NCBI RefSeq assembly: GCF_000721705.1
Contig: NZ_JOJL01000064.1
Span: 1 to 27,332, forward strand
Direction of reading: 5' to 3'
DNA: 27,332 bases
Origin: Actinoplanes subtropicus
GTDB lineage: Bacteria; Actinomycetota; Actinomycetes; Mycobacteriales; Micromonosporaceae
The notes beneath the pieces were generated by a model that saw nothing but the letters and a program-made list of their open reading frames with translations, made no database searches and had not been told where the DNA came from. Both the position numbers and the translations under genes were made by a program. Numbering within the stretch: the first letter of the stretch is position 1; every line of letters starts with the position of its first letter. Shown in pieces: positions 8,374 through 16,714 of the stretch.

Positions 8374-10092
8374 TCATGCGGGTTTCCGGACTCCGGCCGC
8401 CGCGTGCAGCAGGTCGCGGTGGGTCAGCCAGCCTGACGCGACGCCGTTGGCGCCGACCGGCAGGCCGGCCCCGCCGTTGCGGGTCAGCTCGGCGAGAGCG
8501 TCCTCGAGGGACTCCCCGCCGGACAGCAGCGGCACGGTGTGGGCCAGGTCGGCCGCGGTGACGTGCTCGGCCGCGTCCTGCACCGCCCGTTCGACCTCAA
8601 GCGCCGGGACCACCCCGAGCAGGCGGCCGGCGTCGTCGATCACGGGCAGCGCGGTGCTGCCGTCGGCCGCGAACCGCACGGTCAGGTCGGCCAGGGTCGC
8701 GTCCGGGCTCAGCGGCGCCGGGAGTGGGCCGGCCGCCGCCGTGACCGCGATCCGGGCCAGCGCCCGATCAGGTGCCTGCAGGTCGATGCCGCGGCGCAGC
8801 AGTTTGCGGGTGTAGATGGTGTCCGGGCTGATCAGCTTGGATATCCCGGCGGACAGGGCGATCGCGAGCATCAGCGGCAGGATGATCCGATACTCGCCGG
8901 TCAGCTCGAACATGATCAGCACGGCGGTGATCGGCGTGCGGGCCGCCCCGGCGAACACGGCGCCCATGCCGACCAGCGCGTACGCGCCCGGCGACGGGGC
9001 GAGGCCGGGGGCGGCGGCGTGCAGGGCCAGGCCGTACGCCTCGCCCAGCATCGCGCCGACGAAAAGCGACGGCGCGAACACCCCGCCCGAACCGCCGATG
9101 CCGATCGTCAGGCTGGTCGCGAGGATCTTGCCGACCATCAGCAGCAGCACGAATCCGATCGCGTAGCCGCCGCCGACCGCCCGGCCGAGCACGGGATAGC
9201 CGACCCCGTACAGCTGCGGCAGGGCAAGTAGCACGCCGCCGAGCAGCAGCCCGCCGGCCGCCGGGCGCAGCCACTCCGGGCCGCGCCACAGCCGGTCGCA
9301 GAGGTCCTCGATGAAGTAGAGGGCCCGCGACCAGCCGACCCCCACCCCGCCGGCGAACAAGCCGAGGACGACATAGGCGGCGTACTGCGCGGCGGAGCCG
9401 ATGGTGAAGGTCGGCAGGGCCAGGAACGGCTGGTCGCCGAAGACCGCCCGGCTCAGCGCGGCGGCCGCGACCGCGGCCAGGACGACGGCGGCGAACGACT
9501 CGACGGCGAAGTCCGCCAGGATCAGTTCGAGGGCGAAGAAGACCCCGGCGATCGGGGTGTTGAAGGTGGCCGCGATACCGCCGGCCGCCCCGCACGCGAC
9601 CAGGATCCGCAGCCGGGACTCGGGCAGCCGCACCAGTTGTCCCAGGGTCGAGCCGAGCGCCGAGCCGATCTGCACGATCGGCCCCTCCCGGCCGACCGAA
9701 CCACCACCGCCGATACACAGGGCGCTCGCCAGGGCCTTGACCACGGCGACCTGCGGGCGGATCCGGCCGCCACGCTCGGCGACGGCATACATCACTTCCG
9801 GTACGCCGTGACCGCGCGCCTCCCGGGCGAACCGGTAGACCAGCGGCCCGTAGACCAGGCCGGCGACCACCGGCGTGAGCAGGACGAACCAGCGACCGAC
9901 ACCGGGCAGGTGCGGGTTCGCGGCGCCGGCCGCCGCCGAGTAGTCGTCATGGCCGGTGAACGCCCGGGTCGCCGTCGTGATCAGCCAGCGGAACACCGCC
10001 GCGCCGACACCCGCGCCCAATCCGACCACCACCGCCAACGATTGCAGACCGGCGCTGCTGCCGTGTAACCACTTCCCGATTCTTAGGTGCAC
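8374..10092 (-). CDS. CLC-type chloride channel/antiporter with C-terminal CBS domains
   Basis: 572 residues. The selectivity-filter motifs are present: GHGVPE (94-99), GREGP with the gating glutamate E136, GSGGVFAPS (334-342) and Y427. E189 aligns with the internal proton glutamate of E. coli ClC-ec1, so H+/Cl- exchange is likelier than a passive channel (inference). The serine of the classical GSGIP motif is histidine here. About the last 125 residues form two CBS domains that could sense nucleotides. The start is a GTG at 10092 inside the palindrome TAGGTGCACCTA, without a clear Shine-Dalgarno, so the exact start is less certain than the identity. Confidence 0.92.
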   Translation of the reverse strand: MHLRIGKWLHGSSAGLQSLAVVVGLGAGVGAAVFRWLITTATRAFTGHDDYSAAAGAANPHLPGVGRWFVLLTPVVAGLVYGPLVYRFAREARGHGVPEVMYAVAERGGRIRPQVAVVKALASALCIGGGGSVGREGPIVQIGSALGSTLGQLVRLPESRLRILVACGAAGGIAATFNTPIAGVFFALELILADFAVESFAAVVLAAVAAAALSRAVFGDQPFLALPTFTIGSAAQYAAYVVLGLFAGGVGVGWSRALYFIEDLCDRLWRGPEWLRPAAGGLLLGGVLLALPQLYGVGYPVLGRAVGGGYAIGFVLLLMVGKILATSLTIGIGGSGGVFAPSLFVGAMLGEAYGLALHAAAPGLAPSPGAYALVGMGAVFAGAARTPITAVLIMFELTGEYRIILPLMLAIALSAGISKLISPDTIYTRKLLRRGIDLQAPDRALARIAVTAAAGPLPAPLSPDATLADLTVRFAADGSTALPVIDDAGRLLGVVPALEVERAVQDAAEHVTAADLAHTVPLLSGGESLEDALAELTRNGGAGLPVGANGVASGWLTHRDLLHAAAGVRKPA

Positions 10093-10095
10093 CTA
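10084..10095. promoter_or_regulatory. 12-bp palindrome over the CLC start codon
   Basis: TAGGTGCACCTA is a perfect palindrome spanning the GTG start. TAGGTGCA recurs twice in the promoter region of the DUF4142 genes (12529-12536 on the minus strand, 12581-12588 on the plus strand). A MarR-family gene lies between the two loci, so this may be its operator. Confidence 0.4.
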
Positions 10096-10104
10096 TACAT
10101 CTTT

Positions 10105-10270
10105 TCATCGGCCCGTAGCGGTCAACCAGTCGGCTTCCACTCGCTCACGTTGCGGGACGACGGTGTGGCGGGTCGGTGGACGAGGCGCCGCCGGCGTGGA
10201 AGTAGCCGAGCCGGGTAAACAACGACCCGACGGTCAGTGCCAGGCCGCCCGCGATGCCGCGAGCAGGGTC
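10105..10270 (-). pseudogene. C-terminal remnant of an NrfD/polysulfide-reductase-type membrane subunit
   Basis: Reading leftward, one frame gives GGLALTVGSLFTRLGYFHAG and a neighbouring frame continues RHTVVPQRERVEA to a stop at 10105-10107. Together they match the usual NrfD C-terminus: last membrane helix, TRFG.F.AG, then DPKYTVVPQRERL. A frameshift near 10165 separates the parts and everything upstream is missing. NrfD-type subunits anchor iron-sulfur/molybdenum oxidoreductases to the membrane; no partner genes remain. Confidence 0.5.
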
Positions 10271-10283
10271 GCGCCCACCGACC

Positions 10284-10844
10284 TCAACCGACGTTGACCT
10301 GTGGCGAGGAGCTGGTTTCCGCCTCGCGCCACCGCTGCCACCACTGCGCGTCGGGCACCTCGCCGGCCGCCTCCACGATGGCGTTGAGAACCGACGCGAA
10401 ACCCAGCGGGCGAGTGAGCGACAATCCGGCGATCAGTTCGGCGATCAGCTCGCGGCGGTACTGAGTGGCCTCGCCGACGAGCTCCCGGCCGGCCGCGGTC
10501 AGCGTGATCCAGGCGACGCGCCGGTCGTCCGGCCGCTCCTCCCGGACGACGAGGCCCTTGCGAACCAACCGGTTACACATCCGGACCGCCGTGGAGGAGG
10601 TAACAGCGAGTTCCTGGGCGAGGTCGACGACGCGCTGCGGTCCGCGGGAAACCAGCACCACGAGGGTACGGAACTGCGGCAGTGTCACGTCCTCGTCGAG
10701 TCTGCTCAGTGACCGTGCGGTCTCGGCCACGAAGACGCGGCTGAGCGCCAGCAAGGCGCCGACAACCTCGTCCTCCGCCGGTGACAGGGTTGTCCGCGGT
10801 GTCACGGACGCTCCAGGGGTGCCGGTGCCGGTAGAGCTGGTCAT
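10284..10844 (-). CDS. MarR family transcriptional regulator
   Basis: 186 residues. The winged helix is clear: LPQFRTLVVL, DLAQELAVTSSTAVRMCNRL (recognition helix), then a wing with RPDDRRVAWITLTAAGREL. The ATG at 10844 is preceded by GGGGAC, a modest ribosome-binding site; upstream GTG codons are possible. The gene lies between the DUF4142 pair and the CLC gene, all read leftward, with the NrfD remnant between it and CLC. MarR proteins bind short palindromes and release them on ligand binding or oxidation. The TAGGTGCA sites flanking this block are candidate targets. Confidence 0.9.
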   Translation of the reverse strand: MTSSTGTGTPGASVTPRTTLSPAEDEVVGALLALSRVFVAETARSLSRLDEDVTLPQFRTLVVLVSRGPQRVVDLAQELAVTSSTAVRMCNRLVRKGLVVREERPDDRRVAWITLTAAGRELVGEATQYRRELIAELIAGLSLTRPLGFASVLNAIVEAAGEVPDAQWWQRWREAETSSSPQVNVG

Positions 10845-10951
10845 CCGTCCCCGTTCTCTGCGCACCACCGATGCCCCTGCTACTTGCGCCAGGTTCCCGG
10901 CAAACGGTACCTGCCTGCCAGCCATCAGGCCCGTCCGACAACCCGGTCCCG

Positions 10952-11698
10952 TCAACCTCGCACCTCCGCGGCACGCGGATCGAGCGCTGGGCGACCGCGC
11001 CGCAGGCCGCGTACGGCCGCGATGCCGATAAGGCCGGCCAGCCCGCCGGCCAGCAGCCACAGCACGGTCGACGAAACCGGCGGCCCGGAGCCGATGCTGG
11101 CCTGGGCCGGCCCGCTCGCGTACAGGTCCTGATCCGCCGACATCGCGGCCGGCGGCAGCTGGGCGTACTGCACCAGGCCGGTGCTCTCCAGCATCTGCAT
11201 GTGGTGCATGACGAAGATGCTCGCCTGCGCGGCCAGCTGCCGCACGATCTCGTTGTGCGTGGAGGCGCGCACCGCGGAGATGACCGGGAAGATGAAGCCG
11301 TGCGTGCCGCGCAGGAAGGTGACGAACATCTGGTCGAACTGGATGCCCTTGGCCGCCTGCAACTGGGTGATGAAGCCCTGCTGCTGGGCGGTCGGCGTGG
11401 CCGGCAGCGTCGCGCCCAGCTTGTTCGCCGCGTCGACGGTCAGCTGGTCCAGTTGCACGTGCTGAGTGGCGATCATCTGACCGACCTGCCGGACCTTCGC
11501 CGTCGTCCCCTTCTGGGCGGCCATCTGCCCGGCCGGGATCTCCCAGAGCCCGGCCTGCCGTACGCCGTTGAGCAGGGTCAGATCGGCCACGTTCAGCTGC
11601 GTCGACGGCGGGTCGGCGCCGGCCGGCGCCGATAGTACGACGAGGGCGGCGATCATGGTCACTGCCAGCGCGGCCGTGCGGCGTATCAACAGCGACAT
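10952..11698 (-). CDS. Secreted, membrane-anchored DUF4142 protein, histidine-containing
   Basis: 248 residues. A Sec signal peptide (cleavage likely after AGA, residue 28) precedes a helical DUF4142 (ferritin-like) domain of about 150 residues. A C-terminal membrane helix (about 211-229) ends in an RGLRRGR stop-transfer tail. Histidines occur at 80, 133, 148, 165 and 166, several in helices where ferritin-like proteins place metal ligands. ATG 11698 has GGAGGT five bases upstream. The gene starts 18 bp after the stop of its paralog (11717-12460), so they form an operon. The function of DUF4142 is not established; a periplasmic or cell-surface stress role is only a guess. Confidence 0.88.
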   Translation of the reverse strand: MSLLIRRTAALAVTMIAALVVLSAPAGADPPSTQLNVADLTLLNGVRQAGLWEIPAGQMAAQKGTTAKVRQVGQMIATQHVQLDQLTVDAANKLGATLPATPTAQQQGFITQLQAAKGIQFDQMFVTFLRGTHGFIFPVISAVRASTHNEIVRQLAAQASIFVMHHMQMLESTGLVQYAQLPPAAMSADQDLYASGPAQASIGSGPPVSSTVLWLLAGGLAGLIGIAAVRGLRRGRPALDPRAAEVRG

Positions 11699-11716
11699 CG
11701 GTACCTCCACATCTTT

Positions 11717-12460
11717 CTAGCCTCGCCGGACGGCGAGGCGCGGGTCGGCAGTTCGCCTGCGGTTACGGACCATCCGTAGCCCGACGACCGCTGCCATGCA
11801 GAGCGCAGCGGCCGCCAGCAGCCACAGCACCGTGGGAGAGATAGGCGCGGAAAGGCCCGCGTTGGCCTCGGCCATGCCGAGCGTGGACAGGTCCTGAGCT
11901 GGTGGGATCGCGGCCGGCGCCAGGCTCTGGGCCTGCACCAGTCCGGTGTTCTCCAGGGTCTGCATGTAGCCGAGGAAGGCGACGTTGGCCTGGTCGGCCA
12001 ACTGGCGGATCAGGCCGACCCGAGTCGAGGAGCGGACCTCGCCGATGATCGTGTAGAGGAAGCCATAGCCATTGCGCAGCGAGTTGACGAACAGCCGGTC
12101 GTACTGGGCACCGGTTGCCGTCTCCAGCTTGCCCTGCACTGCCTGCTGCTCCGCGGTCAACGCCGGGCGTACGGTCACCCCCAGCTTGCCGATCACGTCA
12201 ACGGTCTGCTGATCGAGCTGGGATTGCGCCTCGTCGAGCTTCTGGCCGGCCTGCCGGACCTTCGCCGTCGAACCCTTCTCGGCGGCCGCTTTCGCCGCCG
12301 GTATCTCCCAGAGCGCGGCCTGCCGCAGGCCGATGAGCAATGTCATGTCCGACGCGTTCAGCTGGCCCGCCGCGTCGGCCTGCGCGGGTGCCGACGACAC
12401 CGCGAGAGCAACGATCGCGGCGACCGCGACGGCGACAGCACGCCGAAAGAGCGGTGACAT
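11717..12460 (-). CDS. Secreted, membrane-anchored DUF4142 protein, histidine-free paralog
   Basis: 247 residues, collinear with the protein at 10952-11698. It has a signal peptide (cleavage after AQA, residue 28), a DUF4142 helical domain, and a C-terminal membrane helix (about 210-230) followed by RNRRR. Shared stretches include LRQA.LWEIPA, GSTAKVRQ and the L-E-x-TGLVQ helix. Unlike its partner it has no histidine anywhere: H80, H133, H148, H165 and H166 are replaced by Q, Y, R, G and Y. Any metal-binding role is therefore probably confined to the partner. ATG 12460 has GGAGG upstream. First gene of the pair. Confidence 0.88.
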   Translation of the reverse strand: MSPLFRRAVAVAVAAIVALAVSSAPAQADAAGQLNASDMTLLIGLRQAALWEIPAAKAAAEKGSTAKVRQAGQKLDEAQSQLDQQTVDVIGKLGVTVRPALTAEQQAVQGKLETATGAQYDRLFVNSLRNGYGFLYTIIGEVRSSTRVGLIRQLADQANVAFLGYMQTLENTGLVQAQSLAPAAIPPAQDLSTLGMAEANAGLSAPISPTVLWLLAAAALCMAAVVGLRMVRNRRRTADPRLAVRRG

Positions 12461-12492
12461 CAAACCTCCACACGGGTGGGGACCCCATCGGC

Positions 12493-12506
12493 AGGTAGTA
12501 CGACCT
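12493..12506. promoter_or_regulatory. Imperfect palindrome upstream of the DUF4142 operon
   Basis: AGGTAGTACGACCT is symmetric around GTAC apart from one mismatched pair. On the minus strand GAAC, 17 bases, then CGTA overlaps it, the spacing of an ECF-sigma promoter (-35 GAAC, -10 CGTA). It lies 33-46 bases upstream of the ATG at 12460. Either reading is tentative. Confidence 0.35.
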
Positions 12507-12528
12507 ACCCCTGAGAAAGGTTCGACTG

Positions 12529-12588
12529 TGCACCTAGATTCCGGGAAAATCTCCCTCCATGGCCCTTCAGGTTGCGATAGTAGGTGCA
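12529..12588. promoter_or_regulatory. Pair of inverted TAGGTGCA elements upstream of the DUF4142 operon
   Basis: TGCACCTA (12529-12536) and TAGGTGCA (12581-12588) are inverted copies 44 bp apart. They match the half-sites of the palindrome at 10084-10095 over the CLC start. ACTGTGCA is also repeated directly at 12525-12532 and 12589-12596. Possible regulator half-sites. Confidence 0.35.
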
Positions 12589-12663
12589 ACTGTGCATGTC
12601 ACCACGCGTATCGGCCGGGGCCGATCCGGCGTTCCCGAGGCTGGCGCTGACCGGGCCAAACGC

Positions 12664-12690
12664 GCTGAGCGGCGCTGCGCCGGGCTCAGC
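12664..12690 (-). terminator. Hairpin at the end of the 80-residue gene
   Basis: GCTGAGC (12664-12670) pairs with GCTCAGC (12684-12690), and inner GGCGC/GCGCC arms extend the stem. It overlaps the stop codon of the gene at 12686 and precedes the DUF4142 promoter region. No U-tract follows, which is usual for actinomycete terminators. Confidence 0.5.
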
Positions 12691-12928
12691 GGGTGTGGGT
12701 GTGGTGGGCTCGTAGGTCCGTGAGGGCCGCGTCGATCTGGTCTTCGCCGGCGAGCGCGGCGGTGGCGGTCTCGTCGGTGATCAAGCCGACGTTGTGCAGT
12801 CGTTGGGTGAGGTGGTGGTGGGCATTCAGGAGGTAGGCGCAGGCGTCGAGGATCGCGTCGAGAGGTTCGGCTTCGTGCCGGATATCGGGCGGGACGGCGG
12901 GGTTCGCGGGTGAGGTCTGCCTGCTCAT
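12686..12928 (-). CDS. Small hypothetical protein
   Basis: 80 residues, mainly helical, with histidine clusters (AHHHLTQRLHN and AHHTHTR at the C-terminus). I do not recognise a family. Codon use and composition look protein-like, the ATG is at 12928, and a strong hairpin covers the stop. There is no evident Shine-Dalgarno. It lies 165 bp downstream of the second chemotaxis receptor in the same direction, so a receptor-linked role is possible but unsupported. Confidence 0.55.
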   Translation of the reverse strand: MSRQTSPANPAVPPDIRHEAEPLDAILDACAYLLNAHHHLTQRLHNVGLITDETATAALAGEDQIDAALTDLRAHHTHTR

Positions 12929-12949
12929 CGTGGGTGGTCTTTCGGTAGG

Positions 12950-13020
12950 AGAAGTCGCTGATCCGGCCGGCGATGTCGCTGATGCTGGAGATGGCGTCCG
13001 CGGCGGCCTGGGTACGGCGC
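12950..13020 (-). pseudogene. Short chemotaxis-receptor-like fragment
   Basis: Read leftward, this stretch encodes QAAADAISSISDIAGRISDF. It resembles the signalling-domain segment just before QTTIA in chemotaxis receptors (compare AIERITRVISRISEF and [15 protein letters not shown] in the two full receptors here). Similarity stops abruptly on both sides, suggesting a leftover of a third or duplicated receptor. Very short, so tentative. Confidence 0.35.
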
Positions 13021-13093
13021 GTGAGCGAACACTTGTCCGGAATTGCAGGTCATGGTCAGGTCGCTCCAGCGAATCGTCCGTTGTAGTGCCCTT

Positions 13094-14698
13094 CTACACG
13101 CGGAATTGGCCGGCGAGTTGTTGCAGTTCGGCGGACATGCGGGCGACCTCGGTCGTGGCGACCATGGACTGGTTGACGCCCTCGGTGGTGGTTTGCGCGG
13201 AGGAGGCCACTCCCTGCACGTTGCGGGCGATGTCGGTGGCGCCGGAGGCTGCCTCGGCGATGTTGCGGCCGATCTCCTGCGTGGTGGCGGTCTGCTGTTC
13301 GACGGCGGCCGCGATCGTGGTCTGGAACTGGTCGATGCGGCCGATCACCTGGGAGATGTCCGCGATCGCGGTGACCGCGCTGTCGATGTCGTTCTGGATC
13401 GTCTCGATCCGCTGTCCGATGTCGTCGGTGGCCTTCGCGGTCTCCTGGGCGAGGTCCTTGACCTCGGAGGCGACCACCGCGAAGCCTTTGCCCATCTCCC
13501 CGGCCCGGGCCGCTTCGATTGTCGCGTTGAGCGCCAGCAGATTCGTCTGCTCCGCGATCGCCGTGATCACCTTGATCACATTGCCCACCTCCTCGGAGGA
13601 ACGCCCCAGCTCGGTCATCGTCTCGCTGGCCGTCTGCGCGCTGGTCACCGCCTGCGCGGCCACCTGCGCCGCCTCGGCCGCGTTGCGCGCGATCTCGCTG
13701 ATCGACGAGGTCATCTGCTCCGAGCTGGCGGCCACCGTCTGCACGTTGGAGGAAACCTCCTCGGCCGCCGTGGACACCATGCTGGCCTGCCCGGACGCCT
13801 GGTCGGCGGCGGCGCCGATCTGCCGGCCGGTCGCCGACAGCTCCTCGGCGCTGGAGGCCAGCGTGTGCGCCGTCGCGGTGAAGTCCTGCACCACCTTGCG
13901 GGTGCGTGCGTTGGCCCGGTCCAGCGCCTGCGCCATCCGGCCGAGCTCATCACGGCTGGCGATCCCGGCCACCTGGGTCAGGTCGCCCTCGGCCACCCGG
14001 TCCAGCACCGCCGAGACCCTGCGCAGCGGATTGAGCACCAGCCGGGTGACGTACCAGGCCAGCGCCAGCCCGATCGTCAGACCTACGACCAGCAGCAGGA
14101 TGACCAGCGTGCGGGCGCTGGTAAACGTGTTGTGGGCCGCCTTCAGTGTGGCGGTCGCCGCGGTCGTCTCGGCCTGACCGGCCGCGTCCAGCTGGGCGAA
14201 GGCCTTGGCCGCGGCGGGTGCGGTCTGCGTGCCGAGGATCTGCACCGCGGACGCGAAGTCGTTGGCCTCGGCAGCCGGTAACAACTTGCTGTCGCGCAGC
14301 TGCAGGTACTGCGCCCAGAGCGACTGGAACTGGGCGAACGCTGCCGGATCCGTGGTCTCGGCGCCGTAGCGCGCAACCGCGCCCTCCAGGTTCTTGTCGG
14401 TGGCCTGCATCTTCGCCTCGACCTTCTTGGTCGCCGGCAGATCCGGGGCGAGCACCGCGTCGCGGGCCTGGATGCGGGACTGCTGCGCCAGGTCGCGCAG
14501 CGTGGCAAGGTCGGCCGTCGCCTGCAGGCTCTTCGTCGCGATCAGCTGCCCCTTGTCGTACACCTTGGCGAGACTCGAGATCGCGACCCCGCCGACCACC
14601 ATCGCCGCGGCCGCGAGAACCACGACCAGCGATGCGATCTTCACGCCGGTACGCGCGTCGACAATCGCCGCGAACTTCGGTCGTTTCTGCTCGGTCAT
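13094..14698 (-). CDS. Methyl-accepting chemotaxis protein (receptor 2)
   Basis: 534 residues. Membrane helices at about 20-41 and 197-217, an extracytoplasmic four-helix-type sensor between them, a HAMP domain (about 218-270) and a signalling coiled coil with an intact tip ([20 protein letters not shown], 381-400). It has the same architecture as the receptor at 3190-4812 and an almost identical tip, but the sensor region differs, so the two probably detect different signals. ATG 14698 has only a weak ribosome-binding site (GGGGTGG). Confidence 0.95.
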   Translation of the reverse strand: MTEQKRPKFAAIVDARTGVKIASLVVVLAAAAMVVGGVAISSLAKVYDKGQLIATKSLQATADLATLRDLAQQSRIQARDAVLAPDLPATKKVEAKMQATDKNLEGAVARYGAETTDPAAFAQFQSLWAQYLQLRDSKLLPAAEANDFASAVQILGTQTAPAAAKAFAQLDAAGQAETTAATATLKAAHNTFTSARTLVILLLVVGLTIGLALAWYVTRLVLNPLRRVSAVLDRVAEGDLTQVAGIASRDELGRMAQALDRANARTRKVVQDFTATAHTLASSAEELSATGRQIGAAADQASGQASMVSTAAEEVSSNVQTVAASSEQMTSSISEIARNAAEAAQVAAQAVTSAQTASETMTELGRSSEEVGNVIKVITAIAEQTNLLALNATIEAARAGEMGKGFAVVASEVKDLAQETAKATDDIGQRIETIQNDIDSAVTAIADISQVIGRIDQFQTTIAAAVEQQTATTQEIGRNIAEAASGATDIARNVQGVASSAQTTTEGVNQSMVATTEVARMSAELQQLAGQFRV

Positions 14699-14883
14699 AT
14701 CGATGCCACCCCGATCCAGAGGCAGAGAAGGTGTGCTAATGCCAACGAATCGGTACTACCCCGGCGCATCCCCCTAAACCGCGCCGGTCGCGCCGCTAAC
14801 CGAATTGCAACCGAGTTCGCCGAGATCAAGGGCAAGAGGTGGCGAGACGACAATTCACGAGCGGGAGATGGCCGCTACCTGAG

Positions 14884-14906
14884 CCACCCGCTGCCTCAGC
14901 GGGTGG
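14884..14906 (-). terminator. Perfect 10-bp hairpin at the end of the SDR remnant
   Basis: CCACCCGCTG (14884-14893) and CAGCGGGTGG (14897-14906) pair perfectly across a 3-base loop. The hairpin includes the old stop codon of the SDR remnant, so it probably served as that gene's terminator. Confidence 0.6.
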
Positions 14907-15250
14907 TCCATCCCCCGTCCACCATCAGGGTCTGCCCACGTAGCTGGACGCGTCGCCGGCCAGGAACAGCAGCGACCCATCCAGCTCGGCCAGGCGGCCC
15001 GGCCGGCCCAGTGCCGCACGCACGCCGATCCACGCCACCTGATCGGCATCCTCGAGGAAGCCGCTCGAGGCGGTCGGGAACCAGCCCGGCGCGATCGCGT
15101 TGACCCGCACACCGCGGCCGCCCCACTGCGCGGCCAGCTCCCGGGTCAGCCCCTCCACGGCGGCCTTGCTTGCCACATACCCGGCCAGCCCGTACCGGTC
15201 GAGGCTGACCCGGGCCGACACCGAGGCGACGTTGACGATCGAGCCGGTCG
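14896..15250 (-). pseudogene. C-terminal half of an SDR-family dehydrogenase, frameshifted
   Basis: From about 15250 leftward the frame reads GSIVNVASVSA (active-site serine), then YVASKAA (catalytic Tyr and Lys) and RVNAIAPGWFPT, all SDR hallmarks. The coenzyme-binding N-terminal half is missing and replaced by the ATPase remnant. The frame stops early at 14925; the normal ending GQTLMVDGGW lies one frame over (to 14896), so bases are missing near 14935. Not a functional enzyme. Confidence 0.8.
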
Positions 15251-16243
15251 GCCACCGCGTCCGGCGGCAGCCCGGCGACCCCGGCCAGCAGCGACTCCTC
15301 GATCGGATCATGCCCCGCCGCCGCGGTTTCCGCCATGACCGCCGCCGCGGCGAGCAACCCGGCGCACGCTTGCGGCAGACGCGCCACCCGACGCGCCAGC
15401 ACCTCATGCACCTCATGCACACCCGGCGGCACGACCGTCATCGCCGCCGGACCGTGCGCGGCGAGCAGGCGCGCCACCTCGGACAGGAAGAACGGGTTCC
15501 CACCGGCCCCGGCCACCACCTCGCCGACCCGCTCCGGGCGCAGCCGATCGCCGGCGATACAGGGACACCAGCAGCGCGGCCGCGGCGTCATCCAACGGCG
15601 GCACCACCACCCGCCGGCACCACCACCCGCCGCACGCCGGTCGGCAGGTCGGCCAGCGGGTCGGCACCCGGCTCCTCCCGGCGCGTGCACAACACTGCCA
15701 CCGGCGCTGCCGCCAGCACCTCACGCAGCAACGCGAGCGACGACGAATCCGCCCAGTGGATGTCCTCGAGCACGATCAACAGCGCCCCGGCGTGCGCCTC
15801 CAGCGCCTCCAGCACGGCCGTGAACAGCACCTGCCGGCCATCCCGCCCGGCGCCCGGCTGATCGAACGACAACTGCGGCGCGACCTTGGCCAGTACCCGC
15901 CGCCACGGCAGTACGGCCGCATCCCCGCCGCCGAGCACCAACCCCGGGCAACGCTCAGGCCGTCCCGCGCCAGCACGGCCGCCAGAGCCTCCGCGATGCT
16001 GGACTTCCCCGCCCCGGCCTCGCCCGACAGCAGCGCCGCCCGCCCCGCCCCGGCGGCCGCGAACCAGCCGCGCAGCTCCGCAAGCAGACCATCGCGCCCG
16101 ATCAGGTCCGCACCCTCCGGCATGAAGCCAGCCAAACACAGCCGGCCCGAACCATCCCATCCATCGGCAGGCCAGGACTTCTTACCGACCGATGACGTAT
16201 CGACGATCTCTGCCCCGGCCGCGTCGACCCGGACGGCGGTCAT
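15250..16243 (-). pseudogene. LuxR/LAL-type ATPase regulator remnant with several frameshifts
   Basis: The start reads LIGRDGLLAELRGWF with Walker A GEAGAGKSS, typical of large AAA/LuxR (LAL) regulators or adenylate-cyclase-type ATPases. After a frameshift near 15940 it continues LPWRRVLAK and LLIVLEDIHWADSSSLALLR (the Walker B region). A 16-bp tandem duplication at 15601-15632 shifts the frame and creates a stop. VVVPPLDDAAAALLVSLY follows in a third frame, then GEVVAGAGGNPFFLSEVARL after another shift near 15555. It ends abruptly at LPPDAVADRLD where SDR sequence begins. All the C-terminal domains, including any HTH, are lost. Confidence 0.8.
15601..15632. repeat. 16-bp tandem duplication inside the ATPase remnant
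   Basis: GCACCACCACCCGCCG occurs twice head to tail. Removing one copy joins RRVVVP directly to PLDDAAAALLVSLY in one frame, so the duplication is a frameshifting mutation that can be read directly. Confidence 0.9.
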
Positions 16244-16507
16244 CCGGCCGGGTCGCGGCGCGCTCCCGCGCGTACCGGATGAATCCGACGACGTCGTCGG
16301 GCACCAGCCGGCCGATCGCCCCGCTGGAATAGACGCTGATCAGCCGGAAGGCGCACAACTGCGCGGCGCAGTGCGGGCACGAGGAGCCGCGGTAGAACAG
16401 CACCACGCCGTAGTGTCCGGCGATGGCAGCGGACAGCCCCAATACGCCCCTGCCGAGGCGGCTCACGGTGATCTCGGGAACGCATCCCCAGGAAGCAGGA
16501 GTGTCAT
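16182..16507 (-). pseudogene. Peroxiredoxin (AhpC/TSA-like) remnant with frameshift and internal deletion
   Basis: ATG 16507 begins MTLLLPGDAFP, a typical redoxin start. A one-base loss near 16480 moves the frame to EITVSRLGRG, followed by YGVVLFYRGSSCPHCAAQL with the redox-active Cys region. The sequence then jumps to VYSSGAIGRLVPDDVVGFIR, the usual C-terminus, so the central ~90 residues are missing. It overlaps the first 62 bp of the ATPase remnant. Probably non-functional. Confidence 0.7.
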
Positions 16508-16567
16508 GCCCCGTTGGTGACGCTCTCGTTTGACGGAGTGTGAGGCGCGCGACGTAGGGTGCGAAGA

Positions 16568-16714
16568 ATGAACCCGGCCGAACCGGCTCGGCATGGAACC
16601 CGAACGCGCGGCGCATCGGCGCGCGCTGGTGGCGGCGCTGCGCCGGGCTGTCGATACGCGGCTGACCCGCCGTGCCAGGACGACCTGCACGGCCTCCTCG
16701 CGGCGGTGGGATGA
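16568..16714 (+). pseudogene. Possible C-terminal remnant of a MarR-like regulator
   Basis: One frame gives RRALVAALRRAVDTRLT and another ends QDDLHGLLAAVG with a TGA that overlaps the next ATG (ATGA). The two pieces together resemble a MarR C-terminal helix coupled to the membrane-protein gene at 16711, with a frameshift between. Tentative. Confidence 0.35.

Noticed and set aside
12930..14177. Plus-strand open frame of over 400 codons opposite chemotaxis receptor 2
   Set aside because: It is the antisense of the heptad-rich receptor coding sequence; no start signals or family features.
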